DNA of 64,000 nt from Priestia megaterium (GTDB lineage: Bacteria; Bacillota; Bacilli; Bacillales; Bacillaceae_H): NCBI GenBank assembly GCA_008180335.1, contig VTEF01000001.1:436636-500635 (forward strand), written 5' to 3'. The notes beneath the pieces were generated by a model. It was not told where the DNA came from. It saw only the letters and a program-made list of their open reading frames with translations, and did not search any database. A program made the position numbers and the translations under genes. Below are positions 29,572 through 38,249 of the stretch, in pieces; positions within the stretch are counted from its first letter, which is position 1; each line of letters begins with the position of its first letter.

Positions 29572-30398
29572 CAAAAAAAGAGCGAGTAGATGTATTGTTA
29601 GTGGAACGTGGATTAATTGAAACACGAGAAAAAGCAAAAAGAGCAGTTATGGCAGGAATCGTGTATTCAAACGAAGTGCGTTTAGATAAACCTGGGGAAA
29701 AAATTGAAAGAGATACGCCGCTTACCATTAAGGGAGCGGTCATGCCCTATGTTAGCCGTGGGGGATTTAAACTCGAAAAGGCATTAAAAGAGTTTGATGT
29801 CCAAGTCAAAGATCGAATCATGATTGATATAGGTTCTTCTACAGGTGGTTTTACAGACTGTGCGCTGCAAAATGGGGCTAAAATGTCGTATGCACTTGAT
29901 GTTGGTTACAATCAATTGGCATGGAAATTACGTCAAGATGAACGAGTAGTAGTTATGGAGCGAACGAACTTTCGCTATGTAACGCCTGCAGACTTTAGCA
30001 GAGGGCTTCCGGAGTTCGCGTCGATTGATGTATCATTTATTTCTTTAAAATTAATTTTACCGGTACTCAAACAACTTCTTGTGCCAAATAGTGATGTTGT
30101 AGCGCTTGTTAAGCCTCAATTCGAGGCAGGAAGAGAGCAAGTTGGAAAAAAAGGAATTGTTCGCGACCCGAAAGTACATGAGGAAGTACTACAAACAATG
30201 TTAAATTTTGTTTTACAAGAAGGCTATCATGTATATAACTTGTCTTATTCACCGATAACAGGAGGAGATGGAAATATCGAGTTTCTTCTTCACCTCCATT
30301 GGAAGGGCGAATGTGAAAAAGGAGAGAATGTGTCGAATGTAACAGTTGAACAAATTGTTCAACAAGCCCATAGCACACTAAAAGAAAGCGAGCAATGA
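29568..30398 (+). CDS. yqxC: TlyA-family rRNA methyltransferase with S4 domain
   Basis: 276 residues from a GTG overlapping the dxs stop. N-terminal S4 RNA-binding domain (about 1-60: [24 protein letters not shown]) and a FtsJ-like methyltransferase domain with the SAM motif [15 protein letters not shown] near 87 and the K-D-K-E type residues ([17 protein letters not shown]). TlyA methylates 2'-hydroxyls of ribosomal RNA in mycobacteria; the Bacillus homologue is assumed to act similarly. Position dxs-yqxC-argR-recN is the standard Bacillus order. Confidence 0.93.
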   Translation: MTKKERVDVLLVERGLIETREKAKRAVMAGIVYSNEVRLDKPGEKIERDTPLTIKGAVMPYVSRGGFKLEKALKEFDVQVKDRIMIDIGSSTGGFTDCALQNGAKMSYALDVGYNQLAWKLRQDERVVVMERTNFRYVTPADFSRGLPEFASIDVSFISLKLILPVLKQLLVPNSDVVALVKPQFEAGREQVGKKGIVRDPKVHEEVLQTMLNFVLQEGYHVYNLSYSPITGGDGNIEFLLHLHWKGECEKGENVSNVTVEQIVQQAHSTLKESEQ

Positions 30399-30461
30399 TT
30401 AAGGGATGCTTCAATCATCGTATCCTTGTGCTGATTGTTAGTTGAACGAATTAGGCTAAAA

Positions 30462-30489
30462 GCCAATGTTAGTAATGTCTAACATTGGC
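30462..30489 (+). terminator. Hairpin after yqxC
   Basis: GCCAATGTTAG pairs perfectly with CTAACATTGGC around a six-base loop. The following T-run is short and interrupted, so termination may be partial. Confidence 0.6.
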
Positions 30490-30614
30490 GATTTGCTTAT
30501 GCATCTTTTAGAGAGAAAGGTGTATAATCAAGTTGAACAATAAAACCGCTTAAATTAGCTAAATTTAATAAACATAGCATGACATCATATTACATACTAG
30601 TGTGAGGTGCCAAC

Positions 30615-31064
30615 ATGAATAAAGGGCAAAGACATATTAAAATTCGAGAGATTATTACGAATAATGATATTGAGACGCAGGATGAACTTGTCGATATTTT
30701 AAAAAATCAAGGATTTAATGTAACACAAGCAACCATTTCTCGTGATATTAAAGAGTTGCATTTAGTGAAAGTTCCATTAATGGACGGGCGCTATAAATAC
30801 AGTTTACCGGCAGATCAGCGCTTTAATCCTCTTCAAAAATTAAAGCGATCATTGATGGATGCATTTGTAAAAATTGATTCAGCTGGCCATATGCTTGTGA
30901 TGAAAACATTACCTGGCAATGCAAATGCAATTGGTGCGTTAATTGATCATTTAGATTGGGACGAAATTCTAGGAACAATTTGTGGCGATGACACTTGTTT
31001 AATCATTTGTCGAACACCTGAAGATACACAAATTATTTCAGACCGATTCTTAGAAATGCTATAA
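30615..31064 (+). CDS. argR: Arginine repressor/activator ArgR (AhrC)
   Basis: 149 residues. N-terminal winged helix ([18 protein letters not shown] near 38) and C-terminal hexamerisation and arginine-binding domain with [31 protein letters not shown]. In Bacillus it represses arginine synthesis and activates catabolism. The art transporter operon in this window has ARG-box-like sites and is a plausible target. recN follows 17 bases later. Confidence 0.96.
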   Translation: MNKGQRHIKIREIITNNDIETQDELVDILKNQGFNVTQATISRDIKELHLVKVPLMDGRYKYSLPADQRFNPLQKLKRSLMDAFVKIDSAGHMLVMKTLPGNANAIGALIDHLDWDEILGTICGDDTCLIICRTPEDTQIISDRFLEML

Positions 31065-31080
31065 AGGTGTGTGAAGCAGG

Positions 31081-32802
31081 TTGTTAGCAGAACTATCAAT
31101 CAAAAATTTTGCGATTATTGATGAACTGTCTGTATCATTTGAAAAAGGATTAACCGTGTTAACTGGTGAAACAGGGGCAGGTAAGTCTATTATCATTGAT
31201 GCGATTCATTTATTAGTGGGTGGACGAGGTTCATCAGAATTTGTTCGCCATGGTACAAATCATGCCGAAATCGAAGGTTTATTTTTAATTGAAGAAGATA
31301 AACATCCTTGCTATGAAAAAGCTAAGCAAGTTGGTGTAGAAGTTGAAGACGGTATGATTGTATTGAGGCGAGATCTTACGACAAATGGAAAAAACATTTG
31401 TCGTATTAACGGTAAGCTTGTTACGCTCGGTATTTTACGCGAAGTAGGACAAACATTAATTGATATTCACGGTCAGCATGAGCATCAAGATTTAATGAAT
31501 CAAGATCGTCATTTGATGCTACTAGATCAATACGGCGGGGCACAAGTAGAAGAAGCGCTTATGGAATATCGAGAAGTCTTTAACACGTATACGACGCTTA
31601 GAAAGCAGCTGGAACAGCTGACGGAAAATGAACAGCAGATGGCGCATCGGCTCGATTTAATTCAATTTCAATTAGATGAAATCAAAGCTGCGAACTTACA
31701 GCCTAATGAAGATGAACAGTTAACAGAAGAACGATTAAGAATTTCTAATTTTGAAAAGATTTATAAAGCGTTAAATGATGCGTATAATGCACTTCATGGT
31801 GAACAGAGAGGGCTTGATTGGGTTGGCTTAGCCATGAATCATACAGAAGATATTTCAAACTTAGAACAAACGTACAGCGAAATATCAGAGACAATTTCTT
31901 CAAGCTTTTATCAACTTGAAGATGCATCCTATCGCATCCGTCAGCAACTTGATTTATTAGAATATGATCCGAAGCGATTAGATTTTATTGAAACGCGTTT
32001 AAATGAAATTAATCATTTAAAGCGTAAATATGGACAAAGTGTAGATGAAATTTTACAATATGCTGCCAAAATTGAAGATGAAATCGATCGAATCCAAAAC
32101 CGTGATACACATATTGGTAAAATTAAACACCAACTAGCAAGTGTGGCTGAAGATTTATTTATAGAAGCAAAAAATGTGTCAAGCGTACGGAAACAGCTGG
32201 CTGAACAGTTAACCGAGAGTATTCATCAAGAATTAAAAGAACTGTATATGGCTAAAACTGTATTTAATATTCATTTTGCTAAAACAGCTGCAAACCATCA
32301 TGATGCTGAAGTGAATGGAGAGCGAGTGAAGTTCACAAAAGATGGCATTGACTCAATTGAATTTTACATTTCCACCAATCCTGGAGAACCGCTTAAACCA
32401 TTGGCAAAAGTAGCTTCTGGTGGTGAATTGTCAAGGATTATGCTGGCGTTAAAAAGCATCTTTTCAAAACACCAAGGTGTGACTTCCATTATTTTTGATG
32501 AAGTCGATACAGGTGTAAGTGGACGGGTAGCTCAATCGATTGGAGAAAGAATCTACACGATTTCGGTAGATTCTCAAGTGCTGTGCATCTCTCATTTACC
32601 ACAAGTAGCAGCAATGGCCGATACTCATTTGTTTATTTCAAAAAATATAAAAGATAATCGTACAACCACTTCTGTTTTGCCTTTAACACAAGAAGAGAAA
32701 GTAAAAGAGATAGGTCGTATGATTGCAGGTGCTGAAATTACCGATTTAACGAAAGAACATGCGAAAGAATTATTAGGTTTAGCTGCTAAAATAAAACAAT
32801 GA
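31081..32802 (+). CDS. recN: DNA repair protein RecN
   Basis: 573 residues from a TTG start (MLAELSIKNFAIIDEL). SMC-like ATPase that gathers double-strand-break ends. Walker A GETGAGKS near residue 30, signature KVASGGELSRIMLALK near 445, Walker B SIIFDEVDTGVSG near 472, with two long coiled-coil segments between (about 155-230 and 280-375). Ribosome site AAAGGTG is nine or so bases upstream. Followed by a terminator. Confidence 0.96.
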   Translation: MLAELSIKNFAIIDELSVSFEKGLTVLTGETGAGKSIIIDAIHLLVGGRGSSEFVRHGTNHAEIEGLFLIEEDKHPCYEKAKQVGVEVEDGMIVLRRDLTTNGKNICRINGKLVTLGILREVGQTLIDIHGQHEHQDLMNQDRHLMLLDQYGGAQVEEALMEYREVFNTYTTLRKQLEQLTENEQQMAHRLDLIQFQLDEIKAANLQPNEDEQLTEERLRISNFEKIYKALNDAYNALHGEQRGLDWVGLAMNHTEDISNLEQTYSEISETISSSFYQLEDASYRIRQQLDLLEYDPKRLDFIETRLNEINHLKRKYGQSVDEILQYAAKIEDEIDRIQNRDTHIGKIKHQLASVAEDLFIEAKNVSSVRKQLAEQLTESIHQELKELYMAKTVFNIHFAKTAANHHDAEVNGERVKFTKDGIDSIEFYISTNPGEPLKPLAKVASGGELSRIMLALKSIFSKHQGVTSIIFDEVDTGVSGRVAQSIGERIYTISVDSQVLCISHLPQVAAMADTHLFISKNIKDNRTTTSVLPLTQEEKVKEIGRMIAGAEITDLTKEHAKELLGLAAKIKQ

Positions 32803-32828
32803 TTATATGGATGCTTTTTTAGAATGAG

Positions 32829-32870
32829 AAAGCTCTTTTTGTGTATGGATCTACACGAAAAGAGCTTTTT
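32829..32870 (+). terminator. Terminator after recN
   Basis: AAAGCTCTTTTTGTGTA pairs with TACACGAAAAGAGCTTT (one extra base on the right), ending in T5. Confidence 0.85.
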
Positions 32871-33009
32871 ATATGCGCAAAAATACACCTAGAAATGTTT
32901 CTTTTTACTTCTTTTTATTTTTCTTTTAACTTCTGTTATAAATGCTTTATAAGAAGGAAAAAGTAAAAGTGTAGCCATTTAGGCGAGGAAGCGAGGAGAG
33001 TGAAAAAGA

Positions 33010-34293
33010 ATGAAAAATCGACTTAGATATATAATTGGTGCGATTCTCCTTGTTTCGTTCATTTCTGTAGGATTTATTCCAGGTGTGCAACAATATATTC
33101 ACATTCCAAAACATATCGTCTTGTTTGAAAATGAAGAAGCGAACATTCAAACATCTTTACCAGTTAGTGCGTATACAACTACTTCCAAAATAGTGGAAAC
33201 AACAGAAGGCGAAGCAATGTTAACAGTAGCTGGAAAAGAAATAGGAAAAGAAGAGCTGATGTTACATCTCGCTGGTGTACCAGTAAAGAAAGTAGATGTA
33301 CAAGTATTGTCTGATTTTAAAGTGATTCCCGGTGGTCAATCAATTGGTGTTAAATTAAATTCTCGAGGTGTGCTGGTTGTAGGATATCATCAAGTCGACA
33401 CAAAAGATGGTAAAAAATCTCCAGGTGAAATTGCTGGTATTCAAGTAGGGGATATGATTACAAAAATTAATGGTAAAACGATAGAGAAAATGAGCGACAT
33501 CACCCCTTTTATTCAAGAAGCAGGCAAAACAGGAGAACCTCTGAACCTACACGTCATGAGAGAAAAAGAGGAGTTTAAAACAAGGCTATATCCTTTAAAA
33601 GATAAACAAGATTATGCATATCGAATTGGTTTATATATTCGAGACTCTGCAGCAGGAATTGGTACAATGACGTTTTATGATCCACAGTCAAAAAAATATG
33701 GTGCACTTGGTCACGTTATTTCGGATATGGATACAAAAAAGCCCATTGTTGTAGAAAATGGCCAAATTGTTCGCTCCACTGTTACATCAATTGAAAAAGG
33801 CTCAAATGGTGTACCGGGAGAAAAATTAGCTCGCTTTTCAGAAGATAAAGAGGTTATTGGTAATATTAAGCGAAATAGTCCATTTGGTATTTTTGGAAAG
33901 CTATCCGAAACAATGGAGAACGGTGTAATGGATAAACCAATGCCCATTGCGTTATCCCATGAAGTGAAAGAAGGCCCTGCTAAAATTTTAACAGTAGTAA
34001 ATGGTGACAAAGTAGAAGAATTTGATGTTGAAGTAATCAGTGCAATACCGCAAAAATTTCCTGCTACAAAAGGAATGGTTATTAAAATTACCGATCCAAA
34101 ATTGTTGGAAAAAACCGGTGGTATTGTGCAGGGGATGAGTGGTAGTCCAATCATTCAAAATGGCAAAGTGATTGGAGCAGTGACTCATGTATTTGTTAAT
34201 GATCCTACATCAGGATACGGTGTTCACATTGAGTGGATGTTAAATGAAGCAGGTATTAATATTTACAAAAATCATCAAAAAAAGGCGAGCTAA
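33010..34293 (+). CDS. spoIVB: SpoIVB serine peptidase (SpoIIGA/sigma-K checkpoint signal)
   Basis: 427 residues. Forespore-made protease secreted into the intermembrane space, where it cleaves SpoIVFA and so triggers pro-sigma-K processing. N-terminal membrane anchor (about 7-28), PDZ domain about 105-185 ([20 protein letters not shown]), and S55 peptidase domain with ALGHVIS (His) near 236 and [12 protein letters not shown] with the nucleophile S379. Start follows GAGGAGAG. It stands before spo0A in the usual order. Confidence 0.96.
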   Translation: MKNRLRYIIGAILLVSFISVGFIPGVQQYIHIPKHIVLFENEEANIQTSLPVSAYTTTSKIVETTEGEAMLTVAGKEIGKEELMLHLAGVPVKKVDVQVLSDFKVIPGGQSIGVKLNSRGVLVVGYHQVDTKDGKKSPGEIAGIQVGDMITKINGKTIEKMSDITPFIQEAGKTGEPLNLHVMREKEEFKTRLYPLKDKQDYAYRIGLYIRDSAAGIGTMTFYDPQSKKYGALGHVISDMDTKKPIVVENGQIVRSTVTSIEKGSNGVPGEKLARFSEDKEVIGNIKRNSPFGIFGKLSETMENGVMDKPMPIALSHEVKEGPAKILTVVNGDKVEEFDVEVISAIPQKFPATKGMVIKITDPKLLEKTGGIVQGMSGSPIIQNGKVIGAVTHVFVNDPTSGYGVHIEWMLNEAGINIYKNHQKKAS

Positions 34294-34316
34294 CCCATAG
34301 GTAGTTCGCTTTTTTT
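34281..34316 (+). terminator. Terminator after spoIVB
   Basis: AAGGCGAGCTA pairs with TAGTTCGCTTT (G-U pairs), followed by T7. The left arm overlaps the last codons of spoIVB. Confidence 0.85.
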
Positions 34317-34419
34317 GACTGAAAAAGCTGTCGCATAAAGTGAAGAAAAACTTCGAAAAATGAAGAAAAAAAAAACATAAGGGACAAAGATTACAAAAAA
34401 GACTTTTTTACAAAAAAAT

Positions 34420-34448
34420 AAAGGAAATAATGTTGCATTGTCGAATTT
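34420..34448 (+). promoter_or_regulatory. Sigma-H promoter of spo0A with overlapping 0A box
   Basis: AAAGGAAAT, an 11-base spacer and GTCGAATTT match the sigma-H consensus (RnAGGAWWW, RnnGAATWW) at every position. TTGTCGAA at 34438-34445 is a perfect 0A box laid over the -10, so phosphorylated Spo0A could regulate its own sigma-H promoter. A sigma-H promoter (Ps) is established for B. subtilis spo0A. Confidence 0.85.
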
Positions 34449-34528
34449 GTCCTTTAGAATAAAGAGTAGAGACACGTAGAAACCGGCATATAGATGTAAA
34501 ATATAAGGGAAATGAGGAGGAAAACATT

Positions 34529-35317
34529 TTGAAGAAAATTAAGGTATGCTTAGTCGATGATAATAGAGAGTTAATTGGCTTACTTGAAGATTATATTTCT
34601 GAGCAGGATGATATGGAAGTAATTGGGGTAGCATATAATGGACAAGAATGCTTATCTATTTTAAAAGAAAAAGATCCTGACGTACTTATTTTAGACATCA
34701 TTATGCCTCATTTAGATGGACTGGCAGTGTTGGGGCAATTAAAAGAAGTAAAGAAAGACAATTATCCCAATGTTATAATGCTAACTGCTTTCGGCCAAGA
34801 AGATGTGACGAAAAAAGCAGTGGATTTAGGCGCTGCTTATTTTATTTTAAAGCCATTTGATATGGAGAATTTAGTTAATCATATCCGTCAGGTTAGCGGT
34901 CAAACATCCTCTTTTGTCCACCGTTCATCATCTTCGATGCGCATGCATCGTGAAAATAAGCCAGCCAATTTAGACGCTAGCATCACAAGTATTATTCATG
35001 AAATTGGAGTACCTGCTCATATTAAAGGCTACTTATATTTACGTGAGGCTATTTCAATGGTATATAAAGATATTGAATTGCTTGGCTCGATTACAAAAGT
35101 GCTTTATCCAGATATCGCGAAAAAATATAATACAACAGCAAGCCGTGTAGAACGAGCAATCCGTCATGCAATTGAAGTAGCATGGAGCAGAGGGAACATC
35201 GATTCTATTTCTTCTTTATTTGGATACACGGTCAGCATGTCAAAAGCGAAACCGACAAATAGTGAATTTATCGCCATGGTTGCAGATAAATTACGCCTTG
35301 AACATAAAGCGAGTTGA
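34529..35317 (+). CDS. spo0A: Sporulation master regulator Spo0A
   Basis: 262 residues. Receiver domain about 1-125 with the acidic pocket D10/D11, phospho-acceptor D56 ([12 protein letters not shown]), TAFGQ and the LKPFD lysine; then a linker with [14 protein letters not shown], and the DNA-binding effector domain about 145-262 with the [25 protein letters not shown]. It controls entry into sporulation. The last 19 codons or so lie in a 60-bp repeat that recurs at 38250-38309: the present 3' end appears to have been replaced by the copy carried on an inserted element, with the C terminus [18 protein letters not shown] preserved. Confidence 0.98.
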   Translation: MKKIKVCLVDDNRELIGLLEDYISEQDDMEVIGVAYNGQECLSILKEKDPDVLILDIIMPHLDGLAVLGQLKEVKKDNYPNVIMLTAFGQEDVTKKAVDLGAAYFILKPFDMENLVNHIRQVSGQTSSFVHRSSSSMRMHRENKPANLDASITSIIHEIGVPAHIKGYLYLREAISMVYKDIELLGSITKVLYPDIAKKYNTTASRVERAIRHAIEVAWSRGNIDSISSLFGYTVSMSKAKPTNSEFIAMVADKLRLEHKAS

Positions 35318-35320
35318 AAG
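35261..35320 (+). repeat. attL: left copy of spo0A 3'-end direct repeat
   Basis: 60-base block ending three bases past the spo0A stop, 55 of 60 identical to 38250-38309. The uninterrupted identical core is 31 bases (35274-35304). Differences are mainly synonymous (GCG AGT versus GCT TCT for Ala-Ser), as expected when an integrating element carries a partner site that restores the target ORF. Confidence 0.88.
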
Positions 35321-35424
35321 GGATAGGACTGCTGGGATTACAGGGTTTTGAGTGAGTTTATACCTTTTGTAATACAGAGTATATGCCGATAAACTTTGAG
35401 AAGGTATACTAGATATCAAATTTA

Positions 35425-35456
35425 AAACCAATAAACTTTTCACTTAATGACCAATG
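35425..35456 (+). repeat. Left subterminal repeat of the spo0A element
   Basis: AAACCAATAAACT at 35425-35437 recurs in direct orientation at 38151-38163. The complement of 35428-35456, starting CATTGGTCATTAAGTGAAAA, also resembles 38164-38189 in inverted orientation. Such repeats just inside both ends resemble arm-type sites for a tyrosine recombinase. The segment overlaps the terminator at 35449. Confidence 0.5.
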
Positions 35457-35482
35457 AATTTTAATGATTCGTTGGTCTTTTT
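35449..35482 (+). terminator. Terminator between spo0A and the integrase remnant
   Basis: GACCAATGAAT pairs with ATTCGTTGGTC (one G-U) and is followed by T5. It lies inside the element and would now end spo0A transcription in place of the displaced native terminator. Confidence 0.8.
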
Positions 35483-35506
35483 ATTTTGTCTTGAGAGGTG
35501 AAAATT

Positions 35507-35817
35507 TTGAGGTTAACTGAACTAGAGTTTTACTTAGAAGATTTTTTAATTTACTGCCAATCGAAAAATTTATCATCAAAAACAGTGTCTTCTTATGAAC
35601 AGACTTTAAAGCTATTTATATTGTATTTAAAAAAATGAAAAGGAAATTGAAGAGCACTAATAAGGTAAAGGCAGGTCATATAAGACAGTATGTGAAGTAT
35701 GTGCAAGACAGAGGAAAATACACAGTAGTAGGAAATGAAAAGAGTAGAAAAATAAATTGGCCTGAACATCGAACGGATTATCAAAAAAGTGAGAAAGGAA
35801 AGGTATGTCTATTTTAG
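35507..35817 (+). pseudogene. Tyrosine recombinase (phage-type integrase), truncated and frameshifted
   Basis: TTG start behind GAGAGGTG; 43 codons read LRLTELEFYLEDFLIYCQSK and continue SSKTVSSYEQTLKLF, the typical SAM-like core-binding domain of XerC-type integrases, up to a TGA at 35636. The reading then continues in other frames (NEKEIEE, then TNKVKAGHIRQYVKYVQDRG and GNEKSRKINWPEHRTDYQK), which shows at least two frameshifts, the first at an A7 run. The catalytic domain with the R-H-R-Y residues is missing. It lies right next to attL, where an integrase belongs. Confidence 0.85.
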
Positions 35818-35892
35818 TCAGAGGATGCTTCGAGCTCTTTACTTAAGAGTTAATTCAGAATATAGACCTTATTGTAAATGGTATATGTCTGA

Positions 35893-36264
35893 AGCATACT
35901 TCGAAAAAGTTGCACGGCTCATTTTAATGAACCAGCAACTCGATACTTTAATTTTGTAGTTCAAGAATTGCATAAGCTTGAAAAATTAAATAATACAGAC
36001 CAACCAATCATTGAAAGGTTAGCTTTTAATCTTGCTACAGTAGAAGCTTGTGAAAAGATTTTGATTGAAGAAGGCTTTGTAGTAGGAGCACTACATGGTA
36101 AGAAAGAACATCCAGCAGTTTCAATTTCTATGAAAGCACAATCAAAAATTTTAGAGAGCTTTAAAGTTTTAGGTCTTGATACGTCAATGAGATTAAAAAT
36201 TGATAAGAATGGGGATGAACAACAAAGCGATTTCTTAACTTCATTGATTGAACGCAGATTCTAA
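35893..36264 (+). pseudogene. P27-family phage terminase small subunit, 5'-truncated
   Basis: The frame from 35893 to 36264 reads, after a few scrambled residues, AHFNEPATRYFNFVVQELHK, then IIERLAFNLATVEACEKIL and GKKEHPAVSISMKAQSKIL, ending in a C-terminal tail. The HPAV..K segment and helical N-terminal part are characteristic of P27-type small terminases. Upstream, another frame (MLRALYLRVNSEYRPYCKWY) suggests the 5' half is shifted or foreign. A 14-codon ATG ORF overlaps its stop (36264-36308) where a large terminase would begin, but no large subunit follows. Evidence for a prophage origin of part of the island. Confidence 0.6.
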
Positions 36265-36324
36265 TGAGTAAAAAAGAATTATTTAAACAGATTGTTGAAA
36301 AAGCTTAAAAAGAAATAATTAATT

Positions 36325-36744
36325 CTATATTTCTTTAACTAATTTATCGGCTTGTCTAAATTGATTTTTTTGGTGGAAATCAATTGATAGTTTATGGTTG
36401 CTTAAGTCTACATCTAATCCTAATTGATTAACCTTCTTATTCATTACTACATAGTCTACATCAGCTACGACATCCTGCCAGCCCGCATCGAGCCCTTTAC
36501 GAAGGCTAATAATTTTATCGCCTTGGGTACCACGAAAGGCAACTACTACGTTTTTACCATTCTTAGCAACCATTGCGTCAAATCCACTGTCAGGATCATG
36601 AAGCTTTATATCCTTGTTCTTGATTATTTTCCAAGTCTGTTTTCCATCTTCGAATTTTATATCGTATTCTTTACTCAAATTATCTAAGTACGATAAATTA
36701 CTTAATCTGTGATATACCTTATCTCTAACTTGTTCAATCGTCAT
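36325..36744 (-). pseudogene. T7SS-effector-type lipase, N-terminal fragment
   Basis: 139 residues from the ATG complementary to 36742-36744, behind GAGGTG. The sequence FDAMVAKNGKNVVVAFRGTQGD, WQDVVADVDYVVMNKK and NQFRQADKLVKEI resembles the start of class 3 lipases of the TslA kind (type VII secretion lipase toxins). In intact members the next segment is the GHSLGG nucleophile elbow; here the frame stops just before it, so the catalytic Ser, Asp and His are all missing. Divergent from a small lipoprotein gene. The resemblance to TslA is from memory of the family. Confidence 0.6.
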
Positions 36745-36810
36745 TGAAGCACCTCATAGTAGGTTATAATTCTATTACATAAAATTTTCCACTAATTTGG
36801 AGAGATATAA

Positions 36811-37107
36811 ATGATTAAACCTAAGATATTTTGTATTGTTATGCTTTTTTTATTACTCGTAGGTTGTAAACAGGAGGGCGAAATGGACAGAGAAGAGATT
36901 GAAACAACTGCTACAAATGTAGCAGTACAATATTTAAAAGTAGAAGAAAATATTGATTTCGTTGCAACTGATCTTGAATTCGCAGATGGCGATGGGGTAG
37001 ATATAGTTTCTGTGAACGGTCATGTTAAGGACAATAAAAAGAAAAAAATGTCTGTTGTTATTGATTACAGTAATGACTATGAAGTTCAGGCAGTAGGAAG
37101 AGATTAA
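36811..37107 (+). CDS. Small lipoprotein, possible immunity-type partner of the lipase
   Basis: 98 residues behind TTGGAGAG. Signal peptide with lipobox (MLFLLLVGC, Cys19), then a compact domain with alternating strands (NIDFVATDLEFADGDGVDIV, KMSVVIDYSNDYEVQAVG) like the cystatin-type lipoproteins often found next to T7SS effectors. It looks intact. Because known TslA toxins are countered by surface lipoproteins, an immunity role is plausible, but no family is firmly recognised. Confidence 0.6.
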   Translation: MIKPKIFCIVMLFLLLVGCKQEGEMDREEIETTATNVAVQYLKVEENIDFVATDLEFADGDGVDIVSVNGHVKDNKKKKMSVVIDYSNDYEVQAVGRD

Positions 37108-37136
37108 AAGCTAGTTTCATATAAAAATATATCAAG

Positions 37137-37177
37137 AAGCAGCGCCCCATTCTCATAAGATGAAGGCGCTGCTTTTA
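37137..37177. terminator. Bidirectional terminator between lipoprotein and WXG100 genes
   Basis: AAGCAGCGCC pairs with GGCGCTGCTT across an 18-base loop, followed by TT and more T residues; serves the two convergent genes. Confidence 0.7.
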
Positions 37178-37204
37178 TTACTTCATGTAGATTATTAGAT
37201 GAAA

Positions 37205-37498
37205 TTAACCGCGAATTTGGCTAGCGATTTGGTTATCTGTGTCTTCAAGAACATTTGCAGAATCATCTAATTGTTTAGCGATTTTATTAAGCAGGTTAGA
37301 CATTTCTACGAAAGAAGGTTTTAATTCTTCATATTGAGCTGTGAATGCTTCACTTGAAGCACCTTCTCACATATCTTGAAGTTGGCTTTTCATTGTATCG
37401 AGAAGGCCTACTAACTCTTGAACTTGACCACTTTCATTATTATAACGCCCCGCCATATCTCGAAGTTCTGCTGGTGTTACGCGAATAATTCCTGACAT
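37205..37498 (-). pseudogene. WXG100 (EsxA/YukE-like) secretion protein with in-frame stop at the WXG Trp
   Basis: Start ATG complementary to 37496-37498 behind GGGAGAG. The 97-codon frame reads MSGIIRVTPAELRDMAGRYN and continues to SQLQDM, then TGA (37367-37369), then EGASSEAFTAQYEELKPSF and on to QIASQIRG with a proper stop. WXG100 proteins have W-x-G in the hairpin turn at just this place; here the Trp codon TGG has become TGA. Everything else looks intact, including length. Such proteins are exported by, and are parts of, the type VII system; no T7SS machinery gene (yukD, yukC, essC) is in the window. Confidence 0.88.
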
Positions 37499-37758
37499 AT
37501 GTATCTCTCCCTTGGATTATGTATTCTTTATAATCCTAAGAAAAAAATCGATAAATGTTCAAAGGTTACTTGTGAAAAGTAGAAAAACAGTAATATATAT
37601 CCAAAACTACTCTGCTCAATATCTATTCGATAAATGAAACTAAAGGATGAATTTTATAGGTGGATCGATACATATTTTTATACAAAAAAGTCGGGAAATA
37701 ATGAGAAATAGCTCTCTAAAAACATGGTGATATCAACGATGTATAAAATTCTGTATAA
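37499..37758 (+). other. Non-coding part of the spo0A island
   Basis: AT-rich segment between the WXG100 start and the next remnant. The WXG100 promoter must read leftward from here. No ORF, hairpin with T-run or repeat was recognised. Confidence 0.3.
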
Positions 37759-38139
37759 ATGATAAAAATCGAGACATTAAGAATGTTTATGTTTCAGTAT
37801 TTTTTAGGAAGAAAGACGACTGAGGAAACAGAATCAAAACTTTCTAATGCCTTAAAAGGTAAAAAGAGAACAGAACTAACAAAAAATTGTATGAGAGAAA
37901 ATCATACTAGACCTCTTGCACAAAAAGTATTTATGTACAAGGGTGAAGTATTAATTAAAACCTTTAGAAGTTCAAGAGAATCAGGAGTTTATGCTACTAA
38001 AAATGGAATTTGCTCTTACGGTTGGTGTGGAAGAAGTCTTAAAACAGGAGAAATTACTAAACCTACAAGAGATTTTCCTGTTGGGGGCTATCTCTTCAAG
38101 TATGAAGATGCTAAAATAGAATTAGAAAAAGCGCAATGA
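37759..38139 (+). pseudogene. Homing-endonuclease-like fragment (NUMOD3-type)
   Basis: 126-residue frame without a visible ribosome site. The segment KTTEETESKLSNALKGKKRT followed by ELTKNCMRENH resembles NUMOD3 repeats (GKK-hydrophilic-EET-K-K), which bind DNA in phage homing endonucleases; the rest (FMYKGEVLIKTFRSSRESG and GICSYGWCGRSLKTGEITK) is a basic domain of unknown type. No HNH or GIY-YIG motif is present, so it is probably a remnant. It might instead be an uncharacterised intact small protein. Confidence 0.4.
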
Positions 38140-38150
38140 ATATTAAAAAT

Positions 38151-38189
38151 AAACCAATAAACTATTGGTCATTTGAGTGAAAATTATTG
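38151..38189 (+). repeat. Right subterminal repeat of the spo0A element
   Basis: 38151-38163 repeats AAACCAATAAACT of the left end directly; 38164-38189 (ATTGGTCATTTGAGTGAAAA and following) is a near inverted copy of 35428-35456. Sits about 60-100 bases inside attR. Confidence 0.5.
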
Positions 38190-38249
38190 AATTTGATATG
38201 GATATATTAACGTTCGAGAACCTTTGTATGTAAGTGGAAACCAAGGTGT

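Noticed and set aside
35635-35817. 60-codon ORF as a separate small gene
   Set aside because: Its sequence continues the core-binding domain of the integrase in another frame; it is part of the pseudogene.
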